NCBI RefSeq assembly: GCF_002149965.1
Contig: NZ_MSQB01000032.1
Span: forward strand, 1-51,025
Reading direction: 5' to 3'
DNA length: 51,025 bases
Origin: Novosphingobium panipatense
GTDB lineage: Bacteria > Pseudomonadota > Alphaproteobacteria > Sphingomonadales > Sphingomonadaceae
Made by a program: the position numbers and the translations under genes. A model generated the notes under the pieces. It was not told the origin of the DNA. It did no database searches and saw only the letters and a program-made list of their open reading frames with translations. This document shows positions 42,235 through 51,025 of the stretch, piece by piece. The stretch's first letter is position 1, and every line of letters starts with the position of its first letter.

Positions 42235-42951
42235 TCAGCGGGCGGTCTCGATCCGGCTGGTGAGCAGATCGACCATTGCCGGAACCGCGATCGTTGCCGG
42301 TCCTTCGAAGAATCTCCGGAAATCCGGGTTGCCCGAACGTCGCAGGTTGACTTCTATCGTGATCGCCCGGTTCTCGCGGGCATACCTGACGAGGCCAGCT
42401 GCGGGATGGATCAGGCCCGAGGTGCCGATCGCGGCGAAGATGTTGGCGTGTCCGCAAAGCTCCTCGGCCCGGCGCCTGTGATAGGGCGTTTCTCCAAACA
42501 GCACGACATCCGGACGCAGCGCGGGCTCGTCGCAGACCGGACAGTCCTCGCGAACGGCAAGGTCCCGGTGCCAGGGAAACCGGCGTTCGCAGTTCTCGCA
42601 GCGCGCCGCGTTGAGTTCGCCGTGCATGTGCAGGACTTCGCCGCTTCCCGCCCGCTCGTGGAGGTTGTCCACGTTCTGCGTGATCAGCGTGAACTCGCCT
42701 CTGCCTTCGCGGGCCCAGTGCTCTTCCAGCCGCGCCAGTGCCCTGTGCGCCGCATTGGGCGCGGCCCGCTCGAGCTCTGCCCGCCGGGTGTCGTGGAAAT
42801 CGTGAACCCGGTAACGATCGGCAGCGAAGGCTTCGGCGGAGCAGATTTCTTCCATCCGGCTGTCGTCCCATGCCGCTGCCGACGAACGAAACGGCGCAAT
42901 TCCGCTTTCGGCCGAGATGCCCGCGCCGGTGAGGATAACGATGTTCGTCAA
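42235..42951 (-). CDS. NAD-dependent protein deacylase (sirtuin, CobB-like)
   Basis: 238 residues from the TTG at 42951 with AGGGA 7 bp upstream. NAD-binding GAGISAESGIAPFR (9-22), TQNVDNLHERAGS, catalytic His in VLHMHGEL, zinc cysteines CENC and CPVC, then GTSGLIHPAAGLV. The Tyr-x-x-Arg pair of desuccinylase-type sirtuins is replaced by His-x-x-Arg (FHDTRR). The frame continues open upstream to a GTG at 43263, see next entry. On a mobile element, a defence-related NAD use is possible but not shown. Confidence 0.9.
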   Translation of the reverse strand: MTNIVILTGAGISAESGIAPFRSSAAAWDDSRMEEICSAEAFAADRYRVHDFHDTRRAELERAAPNAAHRALARLEEHWAREGRGEFTLITQNVDNLHERAGSGEVLHMHGELNAARCENCERRFPWHRDLAVREDCPVCDEPALRPDVVLFGETPYHRRRAEELCGHANIFAAIGTSGLIHPAAGLVRYARENRAITIEVNLRRSGNPDFRRFFEGPATIAVPAMVDLLTSRIETAR

Positions 42952-43263
42952 GAGATTTTCCCTGTTCCTGCGGGCCGGGTCCTCTCGAGGCTTTCGCATG
43001 AACGGGCGCACATATGCGCGTTCATGATTGCATCCGATAGGCCGACACGAGACGTGCCCGCGTCCATCGCACCGGAAAGCACCTTCCCAGCGGAAGCTGT
43101 CTCCGTGTATCCCACCTTCCAAAGTCGTGACCTTCTCACCATCGAGCAGACCGATAATCGGCGAATAGCCGCCGAACCGTCCCGGCTCCACTATGTCGCT
43201 GGCGCTGGCGGGAGTGCCTGAAAATGCGTAGAGCGTCACCGCTGCTGCGATTATTATCTCCAC
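42952..43263 (-). other. In-frame N-terminal extension of the sirtuin with a signal peptide
   Basis: From the GTG at 43263 (AGGAAG upstream) the frame reads MEIIIAAAVTLYAFSGTPAS, a good signal peptide, then about 80 residues of a small secreted protein (EPGRFGGYSPIIGLLDGEKV...) that run without a stop into the sirtuin. A secreted sirtuin makes little sense, so this is more likely a small exported protein that lost its stop, or a separate gene with an undetected frameshift. Confidence 0.45.
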
Positions 43264-43272
43264 GCTTCCTCG

Positions 43273-43440
43273 CTAGGAACCGGGGTAGCCGGTAGAGCAG
43301 TTACCCGTCCGATAGCGGAAGGTCTGACGCCCTTCGTTTTGGCCATAGAAGGTCCCGATCTGCGCCATCCATATCGGCCGTCCGTACAGATCGTGAACAA
43401 CCCAACGAGCGGTCGCTTGCAGGGAGGCGCAAGGGGCCAT
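43273..43440 (-). CDS. Small open frame, possibly the end of a broken secreted protein
   Basis: 55 residues (MAPCASLQATARWVVHDLYG...). Gly/Tyr/Arg-rich with two Cys. No ribosome site is obvious and the frame is open upstream to 43484, so it may be a remnant of a larger gene. Confidence 0.3.
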   Translation of the reverse strand: MAPCASLQATARWVVHDLYGRPIWMAQIGTFYGQNEGRQTFRYRTGNCSTGYPGS

Positions 43441-43493
43441 CTGAAGGACGGCTAAGTCGGAGAGCGGACATCTCAGGAATGCTGTTTAAGGCG

Positions 43494-43985
43494 TTAGCAT
43501 GGCCGAATTCGGCCTCTTCCTGCTTCAAGATTTGAATTGCCCGGAATCACTTTCACGTTCTTGTTGCCGCCAAGCTGTCGTAGTTGTTGCGGACTGCCGA
43601 TCGCACAAATGCGCCCTCCGTCCTGACCGCTACCGTAGCCTTCCAGCATATAGACTGCAGGGCCATTGTCGCGGCGATAGAATCCGTTCGGCCACTGGCA
43701 GGCACCTGTATTCCTACCCTGAAGGCGCAGACGGTTGACTACGTTCACCTGCTTGAAGCCGCCCAGCATCTTCATCTGCTCTTCATTCTGCACGCCGCAG
43801 TAGCGATTTCGGTCATATTGGTAATAGACTGTCCGGTCGCGCTGTTCGCGATAAAACCCTTCGCCTCGGCCATAACCGTTATCGTTGCCGCGGTCACCGT
43901 AGCCGCCATTATCGTACTGCGCCGCGGCAGGAACGGAGAAAACAACAAGTGCTGCGATCGCTGCGAAGATGCTCTTTTCGCGCAT
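43494..43985 (-). CDS. Secreted Gly/Tyr/Asn-rich hypothetical protein
   Basis: 163 residues, ribosome site AGGAGG 8 bp upstream. Signal peptide MREKSIFAAIAALVVFSVPAAAQ, then a low-complexity stretch (YDNGGYGDRGNDNGYGRGEG) and a mature domain with four Cys (YCGVQ, ACQWP, ICAIG, final IRPC), consistent with two disulfides in the periplasm or outside. No family recognised. Confidence 0.65.
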   Translation of the reverse strand: MREKSIFAAIAALVVFSVPAAAQYDNGGYGDRGNDNGYGRGEGFYREQRDRTVYYQYDRNRYCGVQNEEQMKMLGGFKQVNVVNRLRLQGRNTGACQWPNGFYRRDNGPAVYMLEGYGSGQDGGRICAIGSPQQLRQLGGNKNVKVIPGNSNLEAGRGRIRPC

Positions 43986-44449
43986 GAATAATCCTCCTGT
44001 CGGACTGCAAGCAGGCTGACACTAGACCGCAAGACGGTCAACCTCCACAACTGCGATGCCAAACGTCAATCGGCATCACCGATGATGCAACGCTGCTCCA
44101 GCGGGGGCTGCCGCCTCACAGCGCGCCGCCAGTTACAGCAGGTTTTCGGCTTGCCCGTGGCTAGTCATGAGCGAGACACTTCGTCGAGGGGTGACCTGCC
44201 CCGTGGCTACGCCGATCTCGAGACTACCTTTCCTCCGAACGGCGGCCTCATTCCTGTCATACGGGAAAGAACGTCAGGTTGCAGGGCGTGTTAGCCGGCA
44301 TCGGCTCAGCCCGGGCTACCGGGAAGCAGCGCCTGATAGATGCCGGTACCGCTGTTGCAGAGCTCTTCCGGCGGCGCCCTCGCGATTCTTGCGGAACGCC
44401 GCTGTCCCTTCTGAGGTTATTGCGGCGAGCCTAATGCGAAGGGAAAATC
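43986..44449. other. Intergenic stretch without a supported gene
   Basis: Only short frames without family features. The right end carries the ribosome site (GAAGGGA) of the next gene. Confidence 0.4.
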
Positions 44450-44737
44450 ATGGCGATCGAATGTGTGGCCTATCGCGACGCCAAGGGCGGACTTCACAGC
44501 AGCCTCGAGAAGGCGACGCTGGAAGACCTGGCTGCAGTCCTGGGCCGGGTTGGCGATGAAGGGGGCATGACCAGCGGTGTGGCGCGGATGATCTTCGACA
44601 AGCGCGCGGAGATCGAGCGGGTCTTTGCCGAGCACGACGCTCTTGTCGCTTCGGCCGCCGGTTCCGCGGGAGATCCTGCCGGGGCCGGTGGGCCGGATGC
44701 CGGCAGCATTCGCGTCGTCAGGAGCGACCTACCCTGA
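44450..44737 (+). CDS. Hypothetical protein of the conjugative element
   Basis: 95 residues, ribosome site GAAGGGA. Small N-terminal domain (MAIECVAYRDAKGGLHSSLE, KATLEDLAAVLGRVGDEGGM) and a Gly/Ala-rich tail. Similar short genes accompany ardC on sphingomonad plasmids; function unknown. Confidence 0.6.
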   Translation: MAIECVAYRDAKGGLHSSLEKATLEDLAAVLGRVGDEGGMTSGVARMIFDKRAEIERVFAEHDALVASAAGSAGDPAGAGGPDAGSIRVVRSDLP

Positions 44738-44757
44738 CCTCGCCTCGCCTCGCCTCG
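44738..44757. repeat. Four tandem CCTCG units
   Basis: CCTCG repeated four times directly after the stop of the preceding gene; a simple-sequence run with no evident role. Confidence 0.6.
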
Positions 44758-45359
44758 GATAAGCCTTTGATTGCAAAGTGGCAGCAGGGGTGTCCTCGGT
44801 CCATCGGCTGAGTGGCGGTTTCCCTCGTGGATAAGTGCGGGGGCTTATCCGTTTTCGTCAGTCGGCAATGCAAGGCCGGGAAGGCGAAGTCGCACTGAAT
44901 AGGTTGCCGGGAAGAGCGAACAGCGGCGCCTCCTGCCCTAAGGCATGACCGCGCTCTATGCCGCGCGCGGGCGGGCTCACCGCCCCTGATGCCCGCGCTC
45001 CGGCACCGAGCCCCTTTTAAAGGGTCTCGGCCTTCGGTTGCGATCGCTGGCGCTCAAGGGGGAAGTGGGCGGCGGCGGGGCATGCCCCGCCTCGATGCGG
45101 ACGCCCGCCGGCTGCGCCCGCGCGCGGCACCATTTGTGAGCCTCTCCCGATGAAAGTCGGGGTGCGGGCTCGACAACCGTCTGGGCCCGCCATCGGCCCC
45201 TGCAAGCCGCTCCTTCGTCGCGGCTCCTCCACTTTCGTTCCGGCCTTTCAGGTGCAGGCTCCGCTTAGCGCGGGCCCTGTCGGTCGTCCGGGCCGCCCAC
45301 CCCCCGCCTTTCCGGGGGAGGCCCATGGTGGGTTTTTTGGGCAGTGCAGGAGGTGAGAC
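44758..45359. other. Non-coding leader of ardC with inverted repeats
   Basis: No convincing gene in about 600 bp. Holds a hairpin GGATAAG-N8-CTTATCC (44829-44850) and an 18-bp perfect palindrome centred on GGGGCATGCCCC (45074-45091). Non-coding, dyad-rich DNA before an ardC-type leading gene is where an origin of transfer is often found, but no known nic sequence was recognised. Confidence 0.4.
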
Positions 45360-46589
45360 ATGCGCAGCAATCGCAAGGTCCCGCAATGCGCGAGGCCGCA
45401 AGATCAGGTTCGTGGTGCTGTTGGTTCCGGCTGGCAGAGGGACGACGGCACCGCCGATCCGGTGCGGGTCGGGGTTCGGGAGCGTGAGCTTTCGGAGGAT
45501 GTGGACAACCCTGATCATAACCCCTGCCATAACCCTGAGGGTAACCTTGGGGATAACTCCGCAGGCAGTCCTTCGGCGGGCAGGCGGGACACCCGCAGGA
45601 AGGAGGCGCGGGTCTCGCTTTATGACGAGGTCACGGCCCGGATCATTGCCGAACTGGAAGCGGGGCGTGTCCCGTGGGTCCAGCCATGGAGCAGCACGGC
45701 TTGCGGCGGGCCGGGGGGAACAGGGGCGGGGGGAGCAGGAGCGGTTCCATGCCTGCCTCGCAATGCCCTGACCTCCCGCAGCTACTCAGGCATCAATATC
45801 CTGCTGCTCTGGGCTTCGGCGCTGGCCGGAGGCTGGGAGCGTCCCGGCTGGCTCACGTTTCGCCAAGCTATCGCGGCGGGCGGCAATGTGCGCAAGGGCG
45901 AGCATGGAACGCAAGTGGTCTACGCCGACCGCTTCACCCCCGAGACTGAGAAGGAGCGGGCAAGGGAAAGGGGCGGCGAGGCGCGTTCGGTTGCTTTCCT
46001 GAAGCGCTTCACCGTCTTCAATGTCGCGCAGTGCGAGGGCTTGCCGGACGATATCATGCCGCAGCCGGTTGCCTTGCCCGAACGCGAGATCGTGCCGGTG
46101 GCCGAGGCGCTCATTGCCGCGAGCGGGGTCGATTTCCGGATCGGGGGCGACAAGGCTTTCTATGCTCCCGGCGCGGACTTCGTGCAGGTGCCGCCGCAGC
46201 AGGCCTTTCATGATCAGGTCAACTACTACCGCACCTGTCTCCATGAACTGACCCACGCCACCGGCCACAAGTCCCGGCTGGGCCGCGACCTCGCGAATGG
46301 GTTCGGGTCGAAGGACTACGCCCGCGAGGAATTGGTGGCGGAAATGGGTTCGGCCTTCCTCTGTGCCTCGCTCGGCATCGTGCCGACCGTGCGCCATGCC
46401 GACTACATCGGCGCATGGCTGGAAGTCCTGCGCGAGGATGCCCGCGCGATCTTCCGTGCCGCCTCGATGGCCAGCAAGGCGGCAGACTGGCTGCTGGCGC
46501 GCCATGCCGCAGCCGATGCCGAAGTGGCGGCGGATATCGCGGCAGGTCTTCGGGATTCGCGAACGGACGACGGGAGGGCGGTGTCATGA
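45360..46589 (+). CDS. ardC: ArdC-like antirestriction/zincin metallopeptidase protein
   Basis: 409 residues, strong ribosome site (GGAGGTGA). N-terminal ArdC domain from about 84 (VSLYDEVTARIIAELEAGRV, RNALTSRSYSGINILLLW, WLTFRQAIAAGGNVRKGEHG) and a C-terminal zincin domain with HELTHATGH and the downstream EELVAEMGSAFLC Glu. Binds single-stranded DNA and protects incoming conjugative DNA. Residues 48-66 are an Asn-rich repeat from a degenerate direct repeat in DNA. Confidence 0.9.
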   Translation: MRSNRKVPQCARPQDQVRGAVGSGWQRDDGTADPVRVGVRERELSEDVDNPDHNPCHNPEGNLGDNSAGSPSAGRRDTRRKEARVSLYDEVTARIIAELEAGRVPWVQPWSSTACGGPGGTGAGGAGAVPCLPRNALTSRSYSGINILLLWASALAGGWERPGWLTFRQAIAAGGNVRKGEHGTQVVYADRFTPETEKERARERGGEARSVAFLKRFTVFNVAQCEGLPDDIMPQPVALPEREIVPVAEALIAASGVDFRIGGDKAFYAPGADFVQVPPQQAFHDQVNYYRTCLHELTHATGHKSRLGRDLANGFGSKDYAREELVAEMGSAFLCASLGIVPTVRHADYIGAWLEVLREDARAIFRAASMASKAADWLLARHAAADAEVAADIAAGLRDSRTDDGRAVS

Positions 46590-46990
46590 AGCTGCTGTCT
46601 CCCGGCATCCGCTCGCTGCTCGCAGCCAACTTCGAGCATTGCGTCCGCAACCCGCGTTTCGATCCGTTTCCGCTGGTTCGCCTGTTTAATCCCACGGGCC
46701 GCGCGGTGTGGCTGGTCAGCGAACTCTATGCCGATGACGATACCCTTTACGGGCTGGCCGATCTCGGTTTCGGCTATCCGGAACTTGGCATCTTCTCGCT
46801 GCGCGAGATCGAGGCCATCGACCTGCCGCTCGGCATGAAGGTCGCGCGCGACCTCGCCTTCGCCACCCGGCACCGCCTGTCGGTCTGGGCTGAGGCGTCG
46901 CGGCTTACCGGGTCGATCCCAGATGCCGCCGATCTCTTGAACCGCCTGACCCGCGAGGACCCGGGCGCCATCAAGCTTCTGCCCCGCTGA
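46586..46990 (+). CDS. DUF2958 protein
   Basis: 134 residues, ATG overlapping the ardC stop. Typical opening MKLLSPGIRSLLAANFE, central NPTGRAVWLVSELYADDDTLYG, ending in DLPLGMKVARDLAF. Standard companion of ardC and parB on alphaproteobacterial ICEs and plasmids; biochemical role unknown. Confidence 0.88.
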   Translation: MKLLSPGIRSLLAANFEHCVRNPRFDPFPLVRLFNPTGRAVWLVSELYADDDTLYGLADLGFGYPELGIFSLREIEAIDLPLGMKVARDLAFATRHRLSVWAEASRLTGSIPDAADLLNRLTREDPGAIKLLPR

Positions 46991-47093
46991 GGGGCCGATG
47001 ACGCGGGCAGGCGTTTTCCTGCCCATCTGAAAGCCGGTCCACCATATCCCATCACGAACGGGTGGACCGGCACTCTCTTGAGGAGTGCTTTCC

Positions 47094-49026
47094 ATGAAAC
47101 TCGAATTCATCGCCCTTGGCAACCTTGCCGTCAGCAAGTCCAATATGCGTTACGCCCGCAAGGCTCCGGACGTTTCCGACATCCTGCCGACCGTGCGGGT
47201 GCGCGGCGTCCTCCAGCCGATCCTCGTGCGGCCCACCGGCGCGCCCGGCGAAGACGGGCAGCACTATGAAATCGTCGCCGGATGCCGCCGCTTCCATGCA
47301 GCCCTGATCGTCGCCGCCGAGCGGGAGGACGCCCGCATCGGGGCAGGCGAGCCGGATGGGCCTGACGGGCCGGAGTCTGGCGCAGGCATGCTGCCCTGCG
47401 CCGTGCTCGACGAGACGGACGATGCCAGCGCCGTCGAGGCCTCGCTCATCGAGAACATCGCCCGGCTCGATCCAGACGAGGTCTCGCGCTGGGCCTGCTT
47501 CACCCGGCTGGTGAAGGAAGGGCGCAGCATTGCCGAGATCGGTGCGACCTTCGGCCTGCCCGATCTGGCGGTGCGCCGCGCGCTGGCGCTCGGCAACCTG
47601 TTGCCGCGTATCCGCGACATGTACCGGCGCGAGGAGATCGACGCCGTGACCATCCGGCATCTGACGCTGGCCTCCAAGAGCCGGCAGAAGGCCTGGCTTG
47701 CGCTGGTCGACGATCCCGATGCATATGCGCCGCGCGGGCATCAGCTGAAATCGCGGCTGTTGGGTGGGGCTTCGATTTCCACGCGGCATGCTCTCTTCGA
47801 TGTCGCGGCCAGCGGCCTTGCGACCGTGTCCGACCTTTTCGGGGAGGATGCCTATTTTGCGGAAAGCGAAGCCTTCTGGGCCTTGCAGAATGCCGCCATC
47901 GAGGAGCGCCGGGCGACCTTGATCGATGCAGGCCGGTCCGACGCGGTGATTGTCCCGCCGGACGAGCACTTCCATTCGTGGGAGTACGAGAAGACCGCCA
48001 AGCGCAAGGGCGGGCGGGTCTATCTCGATGTGCGCGGGACCGGTGAAATCGTCGTCCACGAGGGCTATCTCTCGCGCAAGGAAGCGGCCCGTCTCGCCAA
48101 GGGCGGGAACACGGGACCGGAGGGCGAAGGTGACAAGCCGGTGCGCGCCGAACTCACCTCGCTCACCCAGACTTACGTGGACCTCCACCGCCATGCCGCC
48201 GTGCGGACGGAACTGCTCGGCAGTCCGCGTCTCGCCCTGCGGCTGATGGTGGCGCATGGGATCGCGGGTTCGTCGCTGTGGCGCGTCCAGCCCGAGCCGC
48301 AAGCAGTGAAAAGCGATGCCGTGCGGCAGAGCCTCGACGAATGCCGCGCGGAAAGCGTGTTCGACGCGCGGCGTCGCGAGGTTCTCGCCGCACTGGGCCT
48401 CGACGGTGACGATGCCACCGTGACGGGAAGCGGCTACGGCGCCGGGCCGGAATGTCCGCAGCCTGCTCGCCCGCCTCGTGCCGCTCCCCGATGCCGAGGT
48501 GCTCGATATTCTCGCCCTCGTCATGGGCGAGACGCTTGCCGCCGGAACCCCGGAAATCGAAGTGCTCGGTCCCATGCTGGGTCTCTCGATGGCCGATTGG
48601 TGGCAGGCGGACGATGCCTTCCTTGATGGCCTGCGCGACCGCGAAGTGCTGCTCGCGATGGTCGCGGAAGTGGCGGGCGAGCAGATCGCCGCCGCCAATG
48701 CGAAGGAGAAGGGCAAGACCCTGAAAGCGATCATCCGCGCCCATCTTGCAAGCGAGGGCGGGCGGACGAAGAAGGAAGGCTGGGTGCCGCGCTGGATGGC
48801 TTTCCCGCCGTCGGCCTACACGCCGCGCGGCGGTGTCGGCACGGTGGCGGCGCATGCGCGGGCCATGGCGGCGATGGAGGACGTCGGACAGGACGCCGGG
48901 GAAAGCGATGGCTGCGAGAGGGCTTCCGATCCGACCGATTCTGCGCTGGATGCAGAAGTGCCCCTCGAACTGGTCGGTGCTGACGGATCCCCGTCAGATC
49001 AGGTGACCACGCAGCAGGCCGCGTGA
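47094..49026 (+). pseudogene. ParB/Srx-fold protein of the conjugative element, frameshifted
   Basis: From the ATG at 47094 (GAGGAG upstream) frame 3 gives the ParB N-terminal domain (LAVSKSNMRYARKAPD, ILPTVRVRGVLQPILVRP, GCRRFHAA, EASLIENIARLDPDE) and HTH (IAEIGATFGLPDLAVRRALA). Family sequence then jumps to frame 1 at 48444-48446 (NVRSLLARLVPLPDAEVLDI ... EGWVPRWMAFPPSAYTPRGG). One extra G in GCCGGGCC explains it; the joined protein is about 643 residues, normal for this family. A recent mutation or a sequencing error are both possible. Confidence 0.8.
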
Positions 49027-49031
49027 CCACG

Positions 49032-49072
49032 ACGCCCGGCAGGACCACTTAATCCTGCCGGGCGTTCCTTTT
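49032..49072 (+). terminator. Terminator after ardC-DUF2958-parB
   Basis: ACGCCCGGCAGGA and perfect complement around an 8-nt loop, followed by TCCTTTT. Confidence 0.88.
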
Positions 49073-49269
49073 GCCCGCCGGATCAGGTCGGGTGATGAGC
49101 CTGTAGGGGCAGGATCGCTGGCAAGGGTGACCCGCCATGGGCGCGGGGTAATTGGGCAGGGGAAAATTCCGGCGCGCCCGCACGCCTTGCGGCGCACGGG
49201 CGCGTACCGGGAGGCGCATGGATCTCCTGCCGATTGCAGCGCAGCCTTGCAGGTGGCACGGACCAGAGC

Positions 49270-49767
49270 ATGGAAGAAGTCCCCGAAATCACGGCAGTAA
49301 TCGAACGCCGCGCGGTGCGCGCCATCCTGCTGACGCCGGATCGGGAAGTGCTGCTTATCCGTATCCAGCCGCCCGAAGGGGCGGCGTTCTGGGTCATGCC
49401 GGGCGGCGGCATCGAGCCGGGCGAGGACCCGGCAGCTGCCTTGCGGCGGGAATTGCGCGAGGAACTTGGTCTCACGCAATGCGAGCCGGGGCCCGTGGTC
49501 TGGCTGCGCCATCACACCTTCGACTGGGACGGCAGGCGTCTCTCGCAGCGCGAGGAGTACCGTATCGTGCCGGTCAAGCGGTTCGACGCGCGCATGCTCG
49601 ATCCGAATGAGGCGCGCTTCGTCACCGAGCTCAGATGGTGGCGCGCCCGCGATCTCGCCCGCGCCGCCGAACGGCTGACGCCGCTCGCCGTCGCGGACAT
49701 CGTGCAGGATTACCTGGCGAACGGTCCGCCCGACCCGCTGCCGCCCGAGGAAGTGCTGGTCGACTGA
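49270..49767 (+). CDS. Nudix hydrolase
   Basis: 165 residues from the ATG at 49270 (MEEVPEITAVIERRAVRAIL); a TTG 12 codons earlier is possible. Complete Nudix box GGGIEPGEDPAAALRRELRE-ELG with the Gx5Ex7REUxEE pattern. Hydrolyses a nucleoside diphosphate linked to X; substrate cannot be told. Common near parB on these elements. Confidence 0.88.
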   Translation: MEEVPEITAVIERRAVRAILLTPDREVLLIRIQPPEGAAFWVMPGGGIEPGEDPAAALRRELREELGLTQCEPGPVVWLRHHTFDWDGRRLSQREEYRIVPVKRFDARMLDPNEARFVTELRWWRARDLARAAERLTPLAVADIVQDYLANGPPDPLPPEEVLVD

Positions 49768-49800
49768 GGCTCAGGGCTTCGTGCTTCGGCCTTCGCGGCG

Positions 49801-49829
49801 AAACCCCGCGCCCGTAGGCGCGGGGGTTT
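49801..49829 (+). terminator. Terminator after the Nudix gene
   Basis: AAACCCCGCGCC and GGCGCGGGGGTTT arms, slightly bulged, 34 bp after the stop. Confidence 0.75.
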
Positions 49830-50151
49830 CTGTCCGTCAGTGCGCCGTTTTCCTGAGTGAGCGGCGGCCTCTCCATCGTCTCGACCGGCCGCGCGAGAAA
49901 CGATGTCGAAGAACCGCCGGGGTCCGAATTCCGGAGCGGCGTGGCGGACGGAAGCAGCCGTGCCCGCGGCGTTTCGCTGCGGCGGATCCAGCCTGCCCCA
50001 GGCGGCGCCGGTAAGCGGTATCGGTATCCGGCTGGGTATCGGCGGACGTGGCAGGGCAGGGCAAAGTCGATGGTCGGCGCGGATCGAGAGGGGGCTTCTC
50101 GCCCGGCATCGAAGCCGAGGAACCGCGGCCGACATATCCGATTGCGGGCAA
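49830..50151 (-). pseudogene. Degraded inverted copy of DUF736
   Basis: On the minus strand the intact DUF736 gene is echoed in several frames: PAIGYVGRG (versus PAIGYVTRDG), SADTQPD, then APEFGPRRFFDIVSRAAGRD (versus APEFGPRRLYANLGRAAGRD). Frameshifts and a missing ATG (TTG at 50151) show it is decayed. It faces away from the intact gene. Confidence 0.65.
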
Positions 50152-50428
50152 GTCCGTCTCCTGCCGGAAGCAGATCGCATGGGAGCCATTTCCGGCTGGA
50201 GGGCATCGACCTGGAACGGTCGCGGTCATCCGAAACCATCGCCCAGCCCTTATTTCCCCGCCCGCCTTACGGCGTGCTCCTCGCGGCCGCTTCGCTGCAA
50301 AAAAGGGCTGGTCTCCGGTCCTTCGCTGACGCTACGGCCTGACGGTTCGGATGCCCGCTGAAACCGTTCCTGAAGGTCTGCCCATCGCCCGGGAAATAGC
50401 TCCCGGCGAAGCTTCAAGGAGACGAAAG

Positions 50429-50749
50429 ATGCCCGCAATCGGATATGTCACCCGCGATGGCCGCAGCTTCAAGGGCCAGCTTCGCACCCTCTCGATCCGC
50501 GCCGAGATCGAGATCACGCCCAACACCGCCAAGTCCGCCGATACCCAGCCCGACTACCGTGTCACCTGCGGCGGCGCCGAGGTCGGGGCAGGCTGGATCC
50601 GCCGCAGCGAAGCCTCAGGCAACGACTACGTGTCGCTGAGCCTCGCTGCCCCGGAATTCGGACCTCGGCGGCTCTACGCCAACCTCGGCCGCGCCGCAGG
50701 ACGGGACGATGAGGACAGCTTCGCCATCATCTGGAATCCGGCGGACTGA
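50429..50749 (+). CDS. DUF736 protein
   Basis: 106 residues from the ATG at 50429 (AAGGAGA upstream). Small beta-rich protein opening MPAIGYVTRDGRSFKGQL, with KSADTQPDYRV, AGWIRRSEASGNDYVSLSL and PEFGPRRLYANLGR as in the family. Conserved marker of sphingomonad conjugative elements; role unknown. Confidence 0.9.
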   Translation: MPAIGYVTRDGRSFKGQLRTLSIRAEIEITPNTAKSADTQPDYRVTCGGAEVGAGWIRRSEASGNDYVSLSLAAPEFGPRRLYANLGRAAGRDDEDSFAIIWNPAD

Positions 50750-50757
50750 CCCGCCGG

Positions 50758-50784
50758 ACCCCGCGCCCTCGGGCGCGGGGTTTT
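50758..50784 (+). terminator. Terminator after DUF736
   Basis: ACCCCGCGCCC and perfect complement around a 2-nt spacer (extended loop), followed by TTTT. Confidence 0.88.
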
Positions 50785-51025
50785 GCCGTCCGGCCCTGCG
50801 GTACCGATCCGGATTCAATGTCGGCGGCGGTATCGAATCCCAAGCTGGATGCGCTCTCCCGTCTTTTGAATCGGGGAGGAACGTTGCACACGTTTGCGCC
50901 GGGGCCGCTTGAAGAGAACGGTTGTTCCCGGCCCGAACTCGTCTAGCCCGGCTTATTCATCGGGCTTGGTCAGAAGGGTTGGCGGGAGTGGTGTAAGCGA
51001 TTGCTTTGGTGTAGGAAAATGGGTG
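50785..51025. other. End of window without a supported gene
   Basis: No frame with family features; the element presumably continues to the right. Confidence 0.4.

Noticed and set aside
45054..45530. 158-codon frame on - upstream of ardC
   Set aside because: Overlaps the ardC start, low-complexity Arg/Pro/Gly composition, no family features.
49903..50361. 152-codon frame on + after the Nudix gene
   Set aside because: Antisense to the decayed DUF736 copy, which explains the local coding signal.

Overview
The window looks like a GC-rich alphaproteobacterial chromosome of the order Sphingomonadales (Novosphingobium/Sphingobium-like). The reasons are two large TonB-dependent receptors, an Atxe2-type lasso peptide isopeptidase, ceramide/lipid-type hydroxylases, sphingomonad-style conjugative-element genes (ArdC, DUF2958, DUF736, large ParB), and a GAAC-N7-GAAC LexA box. 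The genus is inferred; no rRNA is present.

Layout. (1) 0-4.4 kb: end of a CaiB-type CoA-transferase, an SDR dehydrogenase and a convergent TonB receptor with a GTATAC-centred operator. (2) 4.66-13.36 kb: an integrated element in tRNA-Val(TAC). An intact tRNA lies at the right end and a displaced tRNA 3' half at the left end, sharing a 22-bp core. It carries a MazG-like/type II (R67/DfrB-like) dihydrofolate reductase fusion, a dGTPase, an SOS-box-controlled SRAP operon, many small phage-type genes, a 1.4-kb stretch with a duplicated structured-RNA candidate and several hairpin terminators, and an integrase reduced to its two ends. (3) 13.4-23.6 kb: core genes, namely DoxX, dcd, wecB-wecC, sdaA, yjbQ, a compact accD-accB-accC-accA cluster and tRNA-Gly(CCC). 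(4) 23.8-27 kb: two hydroxylases and a membrane sulfatase-fold transferase. (5) 27.9-36.8 kb: a complete lasso peptide locus. ECF sigma, FecR-like anti-sigma, STN-bearing TonB receptor and isopeptidase lie on +; precursor A, fused RRE-protease B and cyclase C lie on -. (6) 37-40 kb: gntR, luxI and luxR lie immediately upstream of and codirectional with the lasso genes. Divergent from luxR is a DUF6499/DUF2285 gene split by a +1 frameshift at UUU-C, the arrangement known for the excision activator FseA of quorum-sensing-controlled integrative elements. (7) 40-51 kb: AbiE toxin-antitoxin, a sirtuin, secreted small proteins, then ArdC, DUF2958, a frameshifted ParB, Nudix and DUF736, which is the backbone of an integrative/conjugative element (ICE).

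Reading of the whole: the right half is probably ICE DNA, possibly starting at tRNA-Gly. There one LuxR/LuxI pair may control both element excision (through the frameshifted activator) and the lasso peptide operon downstream of it. The mature lasso peptide would be taken back through the STN receptor, signal via FecR/sigma, and be linearised by the isopeptidase. The island at 4.7-13.4 kb is independent, appears immobilised, and is enriched in nucleotide-pool and DNA-damage functions.
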